Origin: Roseibium sediminis
GTDB taxonomy: Bacteria; Pseudomonadota; Alphaproteobacteria; Rhizobiales; Stappiaceae
DNA: 64,000 nucleotides
Direction of reading: 5' to 3'
NCBI RefSeq assembly: GCF_008711325.1
Contig: NZ_VXDB01000001.1
Coordinates: forward strand, 340,287 to 404,286
This document shows positions 42,360-51,445 of the stretch, piece after piece; position 1 is the stretch's first letter; each line of letters begins with the position of its first letter. The position numbers were made by a program, and so were the translations under genes. Below the pieces are notes generated by a model. That model searched no databases. It was given only the letters and a program-made list of their open reading frames with translations, and had not been told where the DNA came from.

Positions 42360-43114
42360 GCAAGGTCGCCTTGATCACCGGAGGCCAATCCGGCATTGGG
42401 CTTGGCATTGCAAAGGCGCTCGCAGGCGCCGGATACCGCGTCGCTCTTGCTGCCGAGCACACACCGGATGACGCGATCGTCAAAGACGCGCTTGCTGAAC
42501 TGGGAAGTCCAGCCACCTACTTTCAGCATGATCTTGCCCAAATCGAAGCCGTCCCCGCGCTGCTGGACACCGTGGAGGCGCAGCTTGGCCCGGTCACAAC
42601 ATTTGTGTCCAATGCTGGCGTTCCTGCCAAGGTACGAGGTGATCTGCTCGACATGACGCCGGACAGTTTCGACTTCGTCATGGACATCAACCTGCGCGGG
42701 GCGTTCTTTCTCGCACAAGAGGTGGCGCGGCGCATGGTCGGCACCCCGTCCCCGGACTATCGCTCCCTTTCTTTCATCACGTCGGTGAGCGCTGAAATGG
42801 TGTCGGTCGAGCGCGGTGAATACTGCATGTCCAAGGCAGGCGCCTCCATGATGGCCCGCCTGTTCGCAACCCGCCTGGCACCACATGATATCGGCGTCTT
42901 CGAATTGCGGCCCGGCATCATCGAGACCGGCATGACTGCGGCGGTGAAGGACACATACACCGCCCGCATTGAAGACGGCCTCGTCCCTGCCGGTCGCTGG
43001 GGCAAACCTGCCGATATCGGCTCAATCATCCTGCCGCTTGCCGAGGGCCAGATGGCCTTTGCCACCGGGTCCGTGATCCCGGTTGATGGCGGCCTCTCCA
43101 TTCCGCGTCTTTGA
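42356..43114 (+). CDS. Short-chain dehydrogenase/reductase (classical type)
   Basis: A 252-residue classical SDR. The cofactor motif is ITGGQSGIGLGIAKALAGAG, the NNAG-like strand is VSNAGVPAK, the catalytic Ser is in FITSVSAEMVS and YCMSKAG carries YxxxK. The Asn of the tetrad is in MDINLRGAFF. FAVGSVIPVDGG-like residues close the C-terminus (ATGSVIPVDGGLSIPRL). It probably interconverts a hydroxyl and keto group on a sugar-derived compound. ATGA overlap with the GMC gene shows coupled translation. Confidence 0.91.
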   Translation: MSKVALITGGQSGIGLGIAKALAGAGYRVALAAEHTPDDAIVKDALAELGSPATYFQHDLAQIEAVPALLDTVEAQLGPVTTFVSNAGVPAKVRGDLLDMTPDSFDFVMDINLRGAFFLAQEVARRMVGTPSPDYRSLSFITSVSAEMVSVERGEYCMSKAGASMMARLFATRLAPHDIGVFELRPGIIETGMTAAVKDTYTARIEDGLVPAGRWGKPADIGSIILPLAEGQMAFATGSVIPVDGGLSIPRL

Positions 43115-43123
43115 GGAAACAAG

Positions 43124-44713
43124 ATGGCTCAAGGCTACGACTACATCATCATTGGCGGCGGCAGCGCCGGGTCCGTTGTTGCGGCGAGGCTGACGGAAAA
43201 CCCGGATGTAAACGTCCTGCTTCTGGAAGCAGGCGGAAGCGACCGGCACCCCTTTTATCATCTGCCCGCCGGCTTTGCGAAGATGACAAAGGGCATTGGC
43301 TCCTGGGGCTGGCACACGGTTCCGCAAAAGAACATGCTGAACCGTGTCTTTCGCTATACGCAGGCCAAGGTGATCGGCGGCGGCTCTTCGATCAACGCCC
43401 AGATCTACACCCGTGGCAATGCGCGCGATTATGACGAGTGGCGGCAGATGGGCTGTGAGGGCTGGGGGTATGACGACGTCTTGCCCTATTTCCGCAAAGC
43501 CGAGGACAACGATACATTCGACAACAAGTATCATGGCAAGGGAGGTCCGCTCGGCGTCTCGAAACCCTGCGCGCCCCTGCCCATTTGCGAGGCCTATTTT
43601 GAAGCGGCCAAGGCGCTCGGCATTCCGTTCAACGAAGATGTCACGGGCGAAAAGCAGGACGGGGCCGCCTATTATCAGCTAACCCAGCGCAATGCCCGCC
43701 GGTCCTCCGCTGCCATGGCCTATCTCGCCCCCAACAGGGGCCGCAAGAACCTTCACGTCAAGTTGGGTGCGAATGTCCGCCGGATCATTGTCGAAAGTGG
43801 CCGGGCAAATGGCGTCGAGCTGATTGACGGAACAAAACTGATCGCAAGCTCGGAGGTCATTCTCTCCAGCGGAGCCATCGGCTCACCCCGCCTCTTGCAG
43901 CTTTCCGGCATTGGTCCGGCAGACGAGCTCAAGGCCCTTGGCATCGATGTTGTTCTGGATCAGCCGCAGGTCGGGGCAAACTTGCAGGATCATCTGGATC
44001 TCTACTGCATCTGCGAGGTTAGCGGCCCGCACACCTATGACAGGTTCGCCAAGCCACACATGTCGGTTCTGGCCGGTCTTCAGTACATCTTCACCCGCAA
44101 GGGCCCTGTTTCCTCCAGCCTCTTTGAAACGGGAGGCTTCTGGTATGCCGACCCCGAGGCCCGCTCGCCGGACCTGCAGTTCCATCTGGGGCTTGGGACT
44201 GGCATCGAAGCCGGTGTGGCCTCCATGCCGGATGGCGGTGTCACGCTGAACTCTTGTTATCTGCGCCCGCGCTCCAGAGGGTCGGTGCGCCTGCAAAGTG
44301 CGGATCCGAGTGTCGAACCGCAGATTGACCCGAATTATCTCGACGACCCGCAGGACCGGGAAATGTCCATTCGCGGTCTGAAGCTGACGCAGGAAATCAT
44401 GGCGCAGGCACCACTCAAGCCTTTCATTCGCGCCGAGCGCCTTCCCGGGCCTGATGTCAAAACCGATGAGGACTATTTCGAGTTCATCTGCGAGCATTCC
44501 AAGACATCCCACCACCCGGCAGGTACGTGCCGGATGGGGGTGGATGCGAATGCCGTTGTTGATCCTCGACTGCGGTTCAACGGAATTGCAGGCCTCAGAG
44601 TGGCCGACGCTTCCATCATGCCGAATGTCGTCTCGTCAAACACCAACGCAGCCGCGATCATGATCGGTGAAAAAGCCGCCGACCTGATCAAGCAAGACAA
44701 CGGTCAAAAGTAA
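43124..44713 (+). CDS. GMC-family oxidoreductase (2), choline-dehydrogenase-like
   Basis: A 529-residue GMC flavoprotein of the BetA/alcohol dehydrogenase group. It has DYIIIGGGSAGSVVAARL with LLLEAGG, the GGGSSINAQIYTRG FAD loop, SSGAIGSPRLLQLSGIGP (PROSITE-type GMC signature 2) and the active-site pair His in HHPAGTCRMG plus Asn in VSSNTNAAAIMIGEKAA. It is not closely similar to the first GMC protein of the operon, so the two probably act on different substrates or steps. It is followed after 11 bp by a small Dabb protein. Confidence 0.91.
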   Translation: MAQGYDYIIIGGGSAGSVVAARLTENPDVNVLLLEAGGSDRHPFYHLPAGFAKMTKGIGSWGWHTVPQKNMLNRVFRYTQAKVIGGGSSINAQIYTRGNARDYDEWRQMGCEGWGYDDVLPYFRKAEDNDTFDNKYHGKGGPLGVSKPCAPLPICEAYFEAAKALGIPFNEDVTGEKQDGAAYYQLTQRNARRSSAAMAYLAPNRGRKNLHVKLGANVRRIIVESGRANGVELIDGTKLIASSEVILSSGAIGSPRLLQLSGIGPADELKALGIDVVLDQPQVGANLQDHLDLYCICEVSGPHTYDRFAKPHMSVLAGLQYIFTRKGPVSSSLFETGGFWYADPEARSPDLQFHLGLGTGIEAGVASMPDGGVTLNSCYLRPRSRGSVRLQSADPSVEPQIDPNYLDDPQDREMSIRGLKLTQEIMAQAPLKPFIRAERLPGPDVKTDEDYFEFICEHSKTSHHPAGTCRMGVDANAVVDPRLRFNGIAGLRVADASIMPNVVSSNTNAAAIMIGEKAADLIKQDNGQK

Positions 44714-44724
44714 GGGACCTGCAC

Positions 44725-45039
44725 ATGATCCGCCACATCGTCCTCGTCAAGTTCAAGCCAGATGTCAGTGACGGCACCATCGACAAGATTTTCTCCGAAC
44801 TCCACGACATCAAGGACAAGCTTCCCGGCGTTCTGTCGATCACATCCGGCAAAAGCGAAAGCCCGGAAAAGATCGAGCGCGGTTACATGCATGGCTTTGT
44901 CGCCGACTTTGCCGATTGGGACACGCTTGCCGCCTATCAGACCCATCCGGACCACAAGGCCGTCGGCGCGCAGCTTGTCGCCAATGCCGTTGGCGGCATC
45001 GACGGCATTCTTGTTCTCGATATTCCCGTTGCTGATTAA
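44725..45039 (+). CDS. Dabb (stress-responsive alpha/beta barrel) family protein
   Basis: A 104-residue ferredoxin-like dimeric alpha/beta barrel protein (IRHIVLVKFKPDVSDGTIDK, YMHGFVADFADWDTLAAYQ, HPDHKAVGAQLV). Dabb proteins include stress proteins and small enzymes such as olivetolic acid cyclase and some decarboxylases or isomerases. Inside this catabolic operon an enzymatic or accessory role is plausible, but I cannot name the reaction. Confidence 0.85.
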   Translation: MIRHIVLVKFKPDVSDGTIDKIFSELHDIKDKLPGVLSITSGKSESPEKIERGYMHGFVADFADWDTLAAYQTHPDHKAVGAQLVANAVGGIDGILVLDIPVAD

Positions 45040-45051
45040 GGCACAAGACCC

Positions 45052-46215
45052 ATGCTCAATCTGCCGACCTATAACAACACGCTGGAACCTTACAAGCTGA
45101 GCGGACTAGCGCTTGAGCCCAGAGCCCCGCGTGTTCCGCTCACGCGCACGGCCTTTGCAGCTGCCCATGTGGTCTCGGACCCGCTTGCCGAACGCGCGCC
45201 CTGGCAGGGCTCTCCCTCGGTCGATTGGGAAAACACCCTCAAGTTTCGCCACTGGTTATGGGATCAGGGATTGGGACTGGCCGAGGCGATGGACACCGCC
45301 CAGCGAGGGATGGGTGTTGACTGGAAAACAGCCAGAGAGCTGATCCAGCGCACCATGAAAGAGGCCAAGGCGCACCCGATGAAGCCTCGGGTTGCCTGTG
45401 GGGCCGGGACAGACCAAAAGCCTCTGTCTGAGCTGACAACGGAAGACGACATCATCGAAGCCTACCGGGAGCAGATGGAAGCGATTGAGGACGCAGGCGG
45501 ACAGATCATCCTGATGGCCTCTCGCGCCTTTCCGGCCATCAAGGCAGGTCCCGACACCTATGCCCGTGTTTATGGAAAGCTCCTCAATGAAGCTTCTTCG
45601 CCGGTCATCCTGCATTGGCTTGGGGACATGTTTGACCCTGCCCTGAAAGGGTATTGGGGGGCGGATGACATCCCTGCCGCATCAAATGCCGTTCTGGACA
45701 TCATCAACGCCAACAAGGCCAAAGTGGATGGCATCAAGATCTCCCTCCTCGATCAGGCCCATGAAGAAGCCTTCAGGACAAGGTTGCCGGAGGGCGTACG
45801 GCTCTATACCGGCGATGACTTCAATTATGCCGATCTAATCGCAGGCGATGGCAGCAGGCACAGTCACGCTCTGCTGGGCGCATTTGCGGCGATTGCGCCT
45901 GCCGCCTGTCAGGCTCTGGAGGCCTTGGCCGAAGGAGACATGGTCACCTATCACGCCCTTTTTGCCCCGACCGTCCCGCTCTCGCGCGAAATCTTCAAGG
46001 CACCGACGCAATATTACAAGGCCGGGATTGCGTTCCTTGCATGGTTGAATGATGCCCAAAGCCACTTCATCATGCCCGCCGGTTTCCAGTCTTCCCGTGA
46101 GATTACGCACTATGCGGAGGTTTTCCGCCTTGCAGATCGCGCCGGAATCCTGTCCAAACCGGATATCGCGAGCGAACGCATGGCGCTCCTTCTCAAGCTG
46201 CACGGACTGACCTGA
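45052..46215 (+). CDS. DUF993 / dihydrodipicolinate-synthase-like TIM-barrel protein
   Basis: A 387-residue protein of the DUF993 family, remote relatives of the class I (Lys Schiff base) aldolase DapA. Visible blocks are VACGAGTDQKPLSELTTEDD, IILMASRAFPAIKAGPDTY, VILHWLGDMFDPALKGYWG and KVDGIKISLLDQAHEEAFRT. In the last, the Lys of GIKIS is in the place of the DapA Schiff-base Lys. This suggests an aldolase or lyase acting on a keto sugar acid or keto sugar. DUF993 genes often occur with Gfo/Idh and TIM-barrel isomerase genes, as here. The exact activity is unknown. Confidence 0.85.
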   Translation: MLNLPTYNNTLEPYKLSGLALEPRAPRVPLTRTAFAAAHVVSDPLAERAPWQGSPSVDWENTLKFRHWLWDQGLGLAEAMDTAQRGMGVDWKTARELIQRTMKEAKAHPMKPRVACGAGTDQKPLSELTTEDDIIEAYREQMEAIEDAGGQIILMASRAFPAIKAGPDTYARVYGKLLNEASSPVILHWLGDMFDPALKGYWGADDIPAASNAVLDIINANKAKVDGIKISLLDQAHEEAFRTRLPEGVRLYTGDDFNYADLIAGDGSRHSHALLGAFAAIAPAACQALEALAEGDMVTYHALFAPTVPLSREIFKAPTQYYKAGIAFLAWLNDAQSHFIMPAGFQSSREITHYAEVFRLADRAGILSKPDIASERMALLLKLHGLT

Positions 46216-46220
46216 CCAAG

Positions 46221-47228
46221 ATGAACAAGAGACCGACGATCCTTGATGTTGCCCGCCACGCCGGAGTGTCAAAGTCGACGGTCTCACTGGTCCTGCAAAA
46301 CTCGGCTGCCGTAAAGGCGTCGACAAGAGCTGCAGTCGAAAAGGCGATGGTCGATATCGGCTATGTCTACAACCGCTCGGCAGCCGGTCTTCGTGGAGCG
46401 TCGTCTGGCCTTATCGGCCTCGTGATCAACGACCTGCGCAACCCGTTCTTCACCGAATTTGCTGCCAGCATCCAGATGACCTTTGCCCGCAAGGGATTTT
46501 CGACGGTCATTGCCAATACGGACGAGAATCCGGACATCCAGGCGACGGTCATTGCCTCCATGATCGAACATGGCGTTTCCGCCTTTGTTATTTCGCCGAC
46601 CTACGCACCGGATCTCAGTGCATTCGACCGGCTGGAGAAATCAGGCATTCCAACCATGCAGGTCTTGCGTCAGGTGGATGAGCGAACGGACATATTCCCG
46701 TTCGCCTCGCTCGACTACATGGCAGGAAGCCGTCTGGCGACCAAACACCTGCTGGAACTTGGCTGCAAGCGGATTGCCTTCGTCGGCGGACTGGAAGACC
46801 GGCCCGTCACGCTGGAACGCGTGTCAGGCTACAACGAACTGATGGATGCGGAAGGGCGGGAGCGCATCTATTACCACGGTCGCCCGTCACGCACCTTTGG
46901 CCGCGACATTGCCCGGCGCATGGCAAGGGAAGACACGCGTCCAGACGGCGTCATCTGTTTCAGCGACCTTGTCGCGCTTGGCATGATCAGTGGCTTCGCG
47001 GAAACCGACATTCTTCCGGGCAAGGACATCCGTATGGTCGGGTTCGATGACATCGAGGAAAGCTCCCTCTGCTTTCCACGTCTCAGCTCGATCCGTTGCG
47101 ATGTCTCACGCTTTGGCGAAAACTCCGCACAGGCCTTGCTCAATTGGCTCGAGCAGGGCGACAAGCCGGAAGCCACCAAGCGCTACCCCGTCGAGCTTAT
47201 TGTCCGCCAGTCCAGCATGCGGCTTTAA
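46221..47228 (+). CDS. LacI-family repressor, last gene of the GMC operon
   Basis: A 335-residue LacI regulator with helix-turn-helix TILDVARHAGVSKSTVSLVL, hinge YNRSAAGLRGASSGLIGLVI and a sugar-binding effector domain (NDLRNPFFTEFAASI, VGGLEDRPVTLERVSGYNEL, MVGFDDIEESSLC). It starts 5 bp after DUF993, so it is made from the operon promoter at 40822, which contains the palindrome TGGAACGTTCCA. Autorepression at that site, and control of the divergent promoters at 30326-30357 through the same sequence, follow as inference. Confidence 0.92.
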   Translation: MNKRPTILDVARHAGVSKSTVSLVLQNSAAVKASTRAAVEKAMVDIGYVYNRSAAGLRGASSGLIGLVINDLRNPFFTEFAASIQMTFARKGFSTVIANTDENPDIQATVIASMIEHGVSAFVISPTYAPDLSAFDRLEKSGIPTMQVLRQVDERTDIFPFASLDYMAGSRLATKHLLELGCKRIAFVGGLEDRPVTLERVSGYNELMDAEGRERIYYHGRPSRTFGRDIARRMAREDTRPDGVICFSDLVALGMISGFAETDILPGKDIRMVGFDDIEESSLCFPRLSSIRCDVSRFGENSAQALLNWLEQGDKPEATKRYPVELIVRQSSMRL

Positions 47229-47237
47229 GGCGAGCTG

Positions 47238-48074
47238 CTACCGAAGGTATTTCAGCTCGTTTTTCCGGGCTATCTGATCCAGAGCCTCAAAGGCGCCAGG
47301 ACCTGCAGCCAGCACCGGACCACCAGCAAGGCGACCCTGTCCTTCCAGCGGAAAGTCCCTGTGAAGTCCGCCCGCTTCTGCAACGATGCAATACGCAGCC
47401 AAACAGTCCCAGATATGCATGGAAGGTTCATAGAAGCCCGCAAGACGTCCTGCGGCGACATGGACCAGCATCTGCGCTCCCGAGCCGGTGCGCACATAGT
47501 TGCCGCCTGCCGCCATGAGATCGCAGATCACGGATCCGACCATCTCCGGCGGGATGTCATGGTTTGCCCCTATCCCCGTCAAACTGTTCTGCAAGGTCTT
47601 GGCGGCATCCAGCATCAACCCGTCGCCATTGAGTGTGGCACCGCCGTCCTTGATGGCAGCGAAGGTCTCGTCATCACAGGGAACACGAACAACCCCCATC
47701 ACCAACTGGTTGTCCTTCAGCAAGCCGATTGAGACACACCAGTTGGGCATTCCATGCAAAAACGCCGCTGTGCCGTCAATCGGATCAACTACCCAGAGAT
47801 AACCACTCGTGCCATCCTGAACACCGTGCTCCTCGCCGAGGATGCCGTCTTCCGGGTAGGACTCTCGCAAGAAGTCCCGGATCAGGCTTTCCACATTTCG
47901 ATCGGCAATCGAGACCAGATCCTGCAAGCCTGTCTTCGTCTCGACCGTCAGCTCTTTACGGCGCATGAAATAGTCCATCGCCATATTGCCGGCCTCTTCC
48001 GCCATCACCTGAGCCAGATTGAACCGGGCCTGAAGCGTATCGGACGGAACAGCCGTCAAATTATGTAGCAGCAT
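47238..48074 (-). CDS. Inositol-monophosphatase-family phosphatase
   Basis: A 278-residue FIG-superfamily phosphatase. Metal ligands are seen in GILGEEHG (Glu), WVVDPIDGTAAFLHG (DPIDGT) and the C-terminal MHIWDCLAAYCIVAEAGG (WD). Members hydrolyse inositol phosphates, fructose bisphosphate, histidinol phosphate or nucleotide phosphates in a Mg2+-dependent, Li+-sensitive way. The gene starts 3 bp after the ABC ATPase on the same strand, so it belongs to the importer operon. This suggests that the imported solute is a phosphate ester that is dephosphorylated inside the cell. Confidence 0.9.
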   Translation of the reverse strand: MLLHNLTAVPSDTLQARFNLAQVMAEEAGNMAMDYFMRRKELTVETKTGLQDLVSIADRNVESLIRDFLRESYPEDGILGEEHGVQDGTSGYLWVVDPIDGTAAFLHGMPNWCVSIGLLKDNQLVMGVVRVPCDDETFAAIKDGGATLNGDGLMLDAAKTLQNSLTGIGANHDIPPEMVGSVICDLMAAGGNYVRTGSGAQMLVHVAAGRLAGFYEPSMHIWDCLAAYCIVAEAGGLHRDFPLEGQGRLAGGPVLAAGPGAFEALDQIARKNELKYLR

Positions 48075-48077
48075 GTC

Positions 48078-49139
48078 TTATCCCTCGATCAGGGCCAGAC
48101 CGCGATTGCGGAAGCCGAGGGAAACGGCCGTCTTCGGCGCGTAGGACTGATCCACGGCGTGATCAATGACGAAGAAATTTCCGACCGATGTTTCGATTTC
48201 ATACTCCACATGATCTCCAAGATAGGCAGCCGTCACGATTTCACCGCCGAGACCGGACGTATCGGTGGGATTGAGAACAACCGATCCCGGGCGAACCGCA
48301 AGTTTGGCCTTGCCCTTTGAAGCCCCGCGCGAGCGGAGCTTGTGGCGGATCCCGCCAATGTCGATGATCGCGTTGTTGCCCTCATGATCGAGAATCTCGC
48401 ACGAAACCACATTCGCCTCACCCATGAAATCCGCGATGAATTCGGAGACAGGTTCCTCATAGAGCTCACGCGGTGCCCCTTCCTGCGCAATACGCCCGTC
48501 CTTCATGACGACAATCCGGTCGGAAACGGCAAGGGCTTCGTCCTGATCATGCGTAACGTAGACGGCGGTAAAACCCAGCCTTTGCTGCAACTCACGAATT
48601 TCGGTCCGCACTCGGCGTCGCAAGCGGGCATCAAGGTTGGACAGGGGTTCGTCCAGAAGGAGAACCTGAGGATTGAGAACCAGCGCACGGGCAACGGCAA
48701 CACGTTGTTGCTGGCCACCTGAAAGCTCTGCGGGAAGACGATGCCCCATTCCGGCCAACCCCACCTGAGCAAGACCTTCCTCCGCCCGCTCATGGGCTTC
48801 CTTTTTCTTCAATCCGGAGGATTCCAGTCCATAGGCCACATTGTCGAGCGCACTCATGTGCGGAAACAGCGCGTAGGACTGAAACACCATCGACACATCC
48901 CGCTCATGCGCTGGGACCATCGTGACATCCCGCCCCCCGATGAAGATCCGACCGGAGGTGGGATGTTCGAGCCCAGCCAGCATTCGCAAGGTGGTTGTCT
49001 TGCCGCAGCCGGAAGGACCGAGAAGGGTAACCAGCGTTCCCGGTTCGATGGTGATGGAAAGATCCGGCACCGCTGTGAAGGAACCAAAGTCCTTGCGCAC
49101 GTTTTCAAAGACGACCGAACCGGCCTTGAGGTCTGTCAT
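48078..49139 (-). CDS. ABC transporter ATP-binding protein, AfuC/FbpC type
   Basis: A 353-residue ATPase (Walker A GPSGCGKTT, Q-loop MVFQSYALFPHMS, signature LSGGQQQRVAVARAL, Walker B VLLLDEPLSNLDARL, VTHDQDEA) with a C-terminal TOBE/OB region (from about 240). Its length and partner genes fit the AfuC, FbpC and phosphonate-like group. It overlaps the permease stop by 4 bp (ATGA) and is followed by the phosphatase gene 3 bp later. Confidence 0.93.
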   Translation of the reverse strand: MTDLKAGSVVFENVRKDFGSFTAVPDLSITIEPGTLVTLLGPSGCGKTTTLRMLAGLEHPTSGRIFIGGRDVTMVPAHERDVSMVFQSYALFPHMSALDNVAYGLESSGLKKKEAHERAEEGLAQVGLAGMGHRLPAELSGGQQQRVAVARALVLNPQVLLLDEPLSNLDARLRRRVRTEIRELQQRLGFTAVYVTHDQDEALAVSDRIVVMKDGRIAQEGAPRELYEEPVSEFIADFMGEANVVSCEILDHEGNNAIIDIGGIRHKLRSRGASKGKAKLAVRPGSVVLNPTDTSGLGGEIVTAAYLGDHVEYEIETSVGNFFVIDHAVDQSYAPKTAVSLGFRNRGLALIEG

Positions 49140-51367
49140 GCAGTTTTCTCCTGCGCAATCTGGAACTTGTTGGATTTGGCGACACCAGCGACCCTGTTTT
49201 CACGGCGGAGCTTTCTCTCGCCGACCAGGAGCTGGAAGCCCGTAATCACGGTGATCATCACGAAAATCAGCATCGAGGAATAGGCAATGGCGATACCGTA
49301 TTCGCCGTTTTCGACGAGGCCGACAATGTAGGAGGTTGCCATGTTGTATTCCGCGCTAACGAGGAAGATCACGGCACTGATAGACGTGATCGCCCGAACG
49401 AAAGAGTAGACAAGAGCTGCCGTGATGGCTGGACGCAGCAGCGGCAAGATCACCTTTCGCAGCGTTCTTGCACTGTTCGCCCGCAAGGTGAGCGATGCTT
49501 CATCGAGGCTCTTGTCCAACTGGCTCATCGCCGCGATACCGCCGCGCACGCCCACTGGCATGTTGCGGAACACGAAGCAGGCAATCAGGATCAGCGCAGA
49601 TCCGGTCATTTCGATCGGTGGCAGATTGAAGGCCATGATGTAGCTGATACCGATGACCGTGCCTGGAATGGCGAAGCTCATCATCAGGGCAAATTCGAAC
49701 GCATTTTTGCCCGCAAATTTCTGCCGCACGATGATGTAGGCCGTCAGCAGGCCAACTGCCGCCGTCAGGGGTGCCGAGATCAGGGCAATTTCCATCGTCG
49801 TCCAGAACGAGTTCCACGCCACCCCGGTCCAAACAAGAGCACCATCCTGAAAGCCTATGGAGAAGGCGCGGGCGTAGTGCTCAAGGGTCAAGGAATTGTC
49901 GAGGCCCCACGTCTTCACGAAGCCACCGAAGATGATCATGCCATAGACGATGAGAGTGAACCCCATCCAGGGCAGAACGATGCCGTGAACCGTGATGGAG
50001 AGGCTTTTCGGCAGGCCCGCATGAACCCCGCTGTCTCCCTTGCCGGTCACCGTCGCGTAGTTCTTGCCCGAGAGCCAAAGCCGCTGGGCCAGAAAGGCCG
50101 AGAGGGTAAAACTCAGCAGGATAATGGCCAGAACCGCCGCACGGGAAGGATCGACCTGAGAGCCGACCACCGCGAAGAAAATCTCCGTCGACAGAACACC
50201 ATGGCTCCCACCAAGAACGAGCGGGTTGCCGAAATCCGCCATACTCTCGATGAACCCGATCAGAAAGGCATTCGCAAGCCCCGGCTTCATGAGCGGAAGC
50301 GAGACATGCCAGAATGTCCGCCAGCGATCGGCCCGAAGGGTTTGCGAGGCTTCTTCCATGGACGGGCTGACACCTTCCACCACGCCGATCAGCACAAGGA
50401 AGGAAATCGGCGTGAAGGACAGAACCTGGGCAATCCAGATACCTGTCAGACCATAAAGCCAGCGGCTCGGTTCGATACCGAACAGTGTATCCAGCGCTTC
50501 TGTCACCACACCCGAGCGGCCAAACAGAAGGGTTAGCGCAAGTCCAATCACGAAGGGTGGCGTGATGATCGGCAACACGGTCAGAAGGCGCAGCCCTCTC
50601 TTGAAGGGAAAGCGGGTGCGTGTCGCAGCGAGGGCGAAGGCAAGACCGAGGATGGTAGAGCCAAGGCCCGAAAGAACCGCGAGAAACAGCGTGCGCCAGG
50701 CAACGCCACACCGGTTGCCACCGATGACACAGTCAAGGCTCCAGATGGCGGGATCCTGCATGTTGCGGATGAAGCCATCCGGTTTGAAGGATCCGTCAAA
50801 ATCATGCACTGCGCCGACGAACATGCTGCCTATCGGATAAAAAATGAAAACCGCGACCAGAAAGATCAGCATGGAGATCGACCCGACAACAAAGGCGTCT
50901 CCCTTCATGAACCCGCGTTCGGCGAGCCCAAAGGCAATGAAAAGCACAAAAATGAGCGATACAAGGACAGCGCCAGCCCCCATGGCCGGCTGGCCAAGCG
51001 ACAGGGCACCGAATGCGTTCTCCGGAAATGTCCAGGCCCACCCGGTAAAACTGATCGCAAGTCCCTGCAGAGCCATGAAGATGATCCCTGCAGCTCCGGC
51101 GATCACCAGAACCTTGCCCCGCTGATCCTCATTTCCGATCAGCCGGCTCCCGATCCCGACAAGAAACAGGATCAGCGCCACGGCGAGCCATAGGCGCCCT
51201 TCGGAAAGGATCTGAAACAGGCCAGGCGCCTGATCGGATGAAAACGGAAAACCGGCTATCCAGTCAAATGAGTAAAACCCGCGCTCCACCCGGTACCAGG
51301 GCACGAAAAGAAAGGCAAAAATGCCCAGGCCGAGAAGAACATTCAGCCGTTTGATGCCACTGGTCAT
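49136..51367 (-). CDS. ABC transporter permease with two fused BPD_transp_1 domains, AfuB/FbpB type
   Basis: A 743-residue membrane protein. I use the ATG at 51367 (MTSGIKRLN), with a G-rich ribosome site. The N-terminal 220 or so residues carry six extra hydrophobic segments, which is more than most FbpB proteins have. Two permease domains follow: the first with the EAA loop MEEASQTLRADRWRTFWHVS, the second with LDEASLTLRANSARTLRKVI. A single chain thus makes both halves of the channel. AfuB/FbpB relatives carry Fe3+ or, in AfuABC, hexose phosphates. Confidence 0.91.
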   Translation of the reverse strand: MTSGIKRLNVLLGLGIFAFLFVPWYRVERGFYSFDWIAGFPFSSDQAPGLFQILSEGRLWLAVALILFLVGIGSRLIGNEDQRGKVLVIAGAAGIIFMALQGLAISFTGWAWTFPENAFGALSLGQPAMGAGAVLVSLIFVLFIAFGLAERGFMKGDAFVVGSISMLIFLVAVFIFYPIGSMFVGAVHDFDGSFKPDGFIRNMQDPAIWSLDCVIGGNRCGVAWRTLFLAVLSGLGSTILGLAFALAATRTRFPFKRGLRLLTVLPIITPPFVIGLALTLLFGRSGVVTEALDTLFGIEPSRWLYGLTGIWIAQVLSFTPISFLVLIGVVEGVSPSMEEASQTLRADRWRTFWHVSLPLMKPGLANAFLIGFIESMADFGNPLVLGGSHGVLSTEIFFAVVGSQVDPSRAAVLAIILLSFTLSAFLAQRLWLSGKNYATVTGKGDSGVHAGLPKSLSITVHGIVLPWMGFTLIVYGMIIFGGFVKTWGLDNSLTLEHYARAFSIGFQDGALVWTGVAWNSFWTTMEIALISAPLTAAVGLLTAYIIVRQKFAGKNAFEFALMMSFAIPGTVIGISYIMAFNLPPIEMTGSALILIACFVFRNMPVGVRGGIAAMSQLDKSLDEASLTLRANSARTLRKVILPLLRPAITAALVYSFVRAITSISAVIFLVSAEYNMATSYIVGLVENGEYGIAIAYSSMLIFVMITVITGFQLLVGERKLRRENRVAGVAKSNKFQIAQEKTA

Positions 51368-51445
51368 GGCCCCCCCGTTTTTTAGCTTGTTGTGTTGATC
51401 CACGGGAAGACGAACGCTCTCCCGTGGACCAGTGTCATCGAACGA

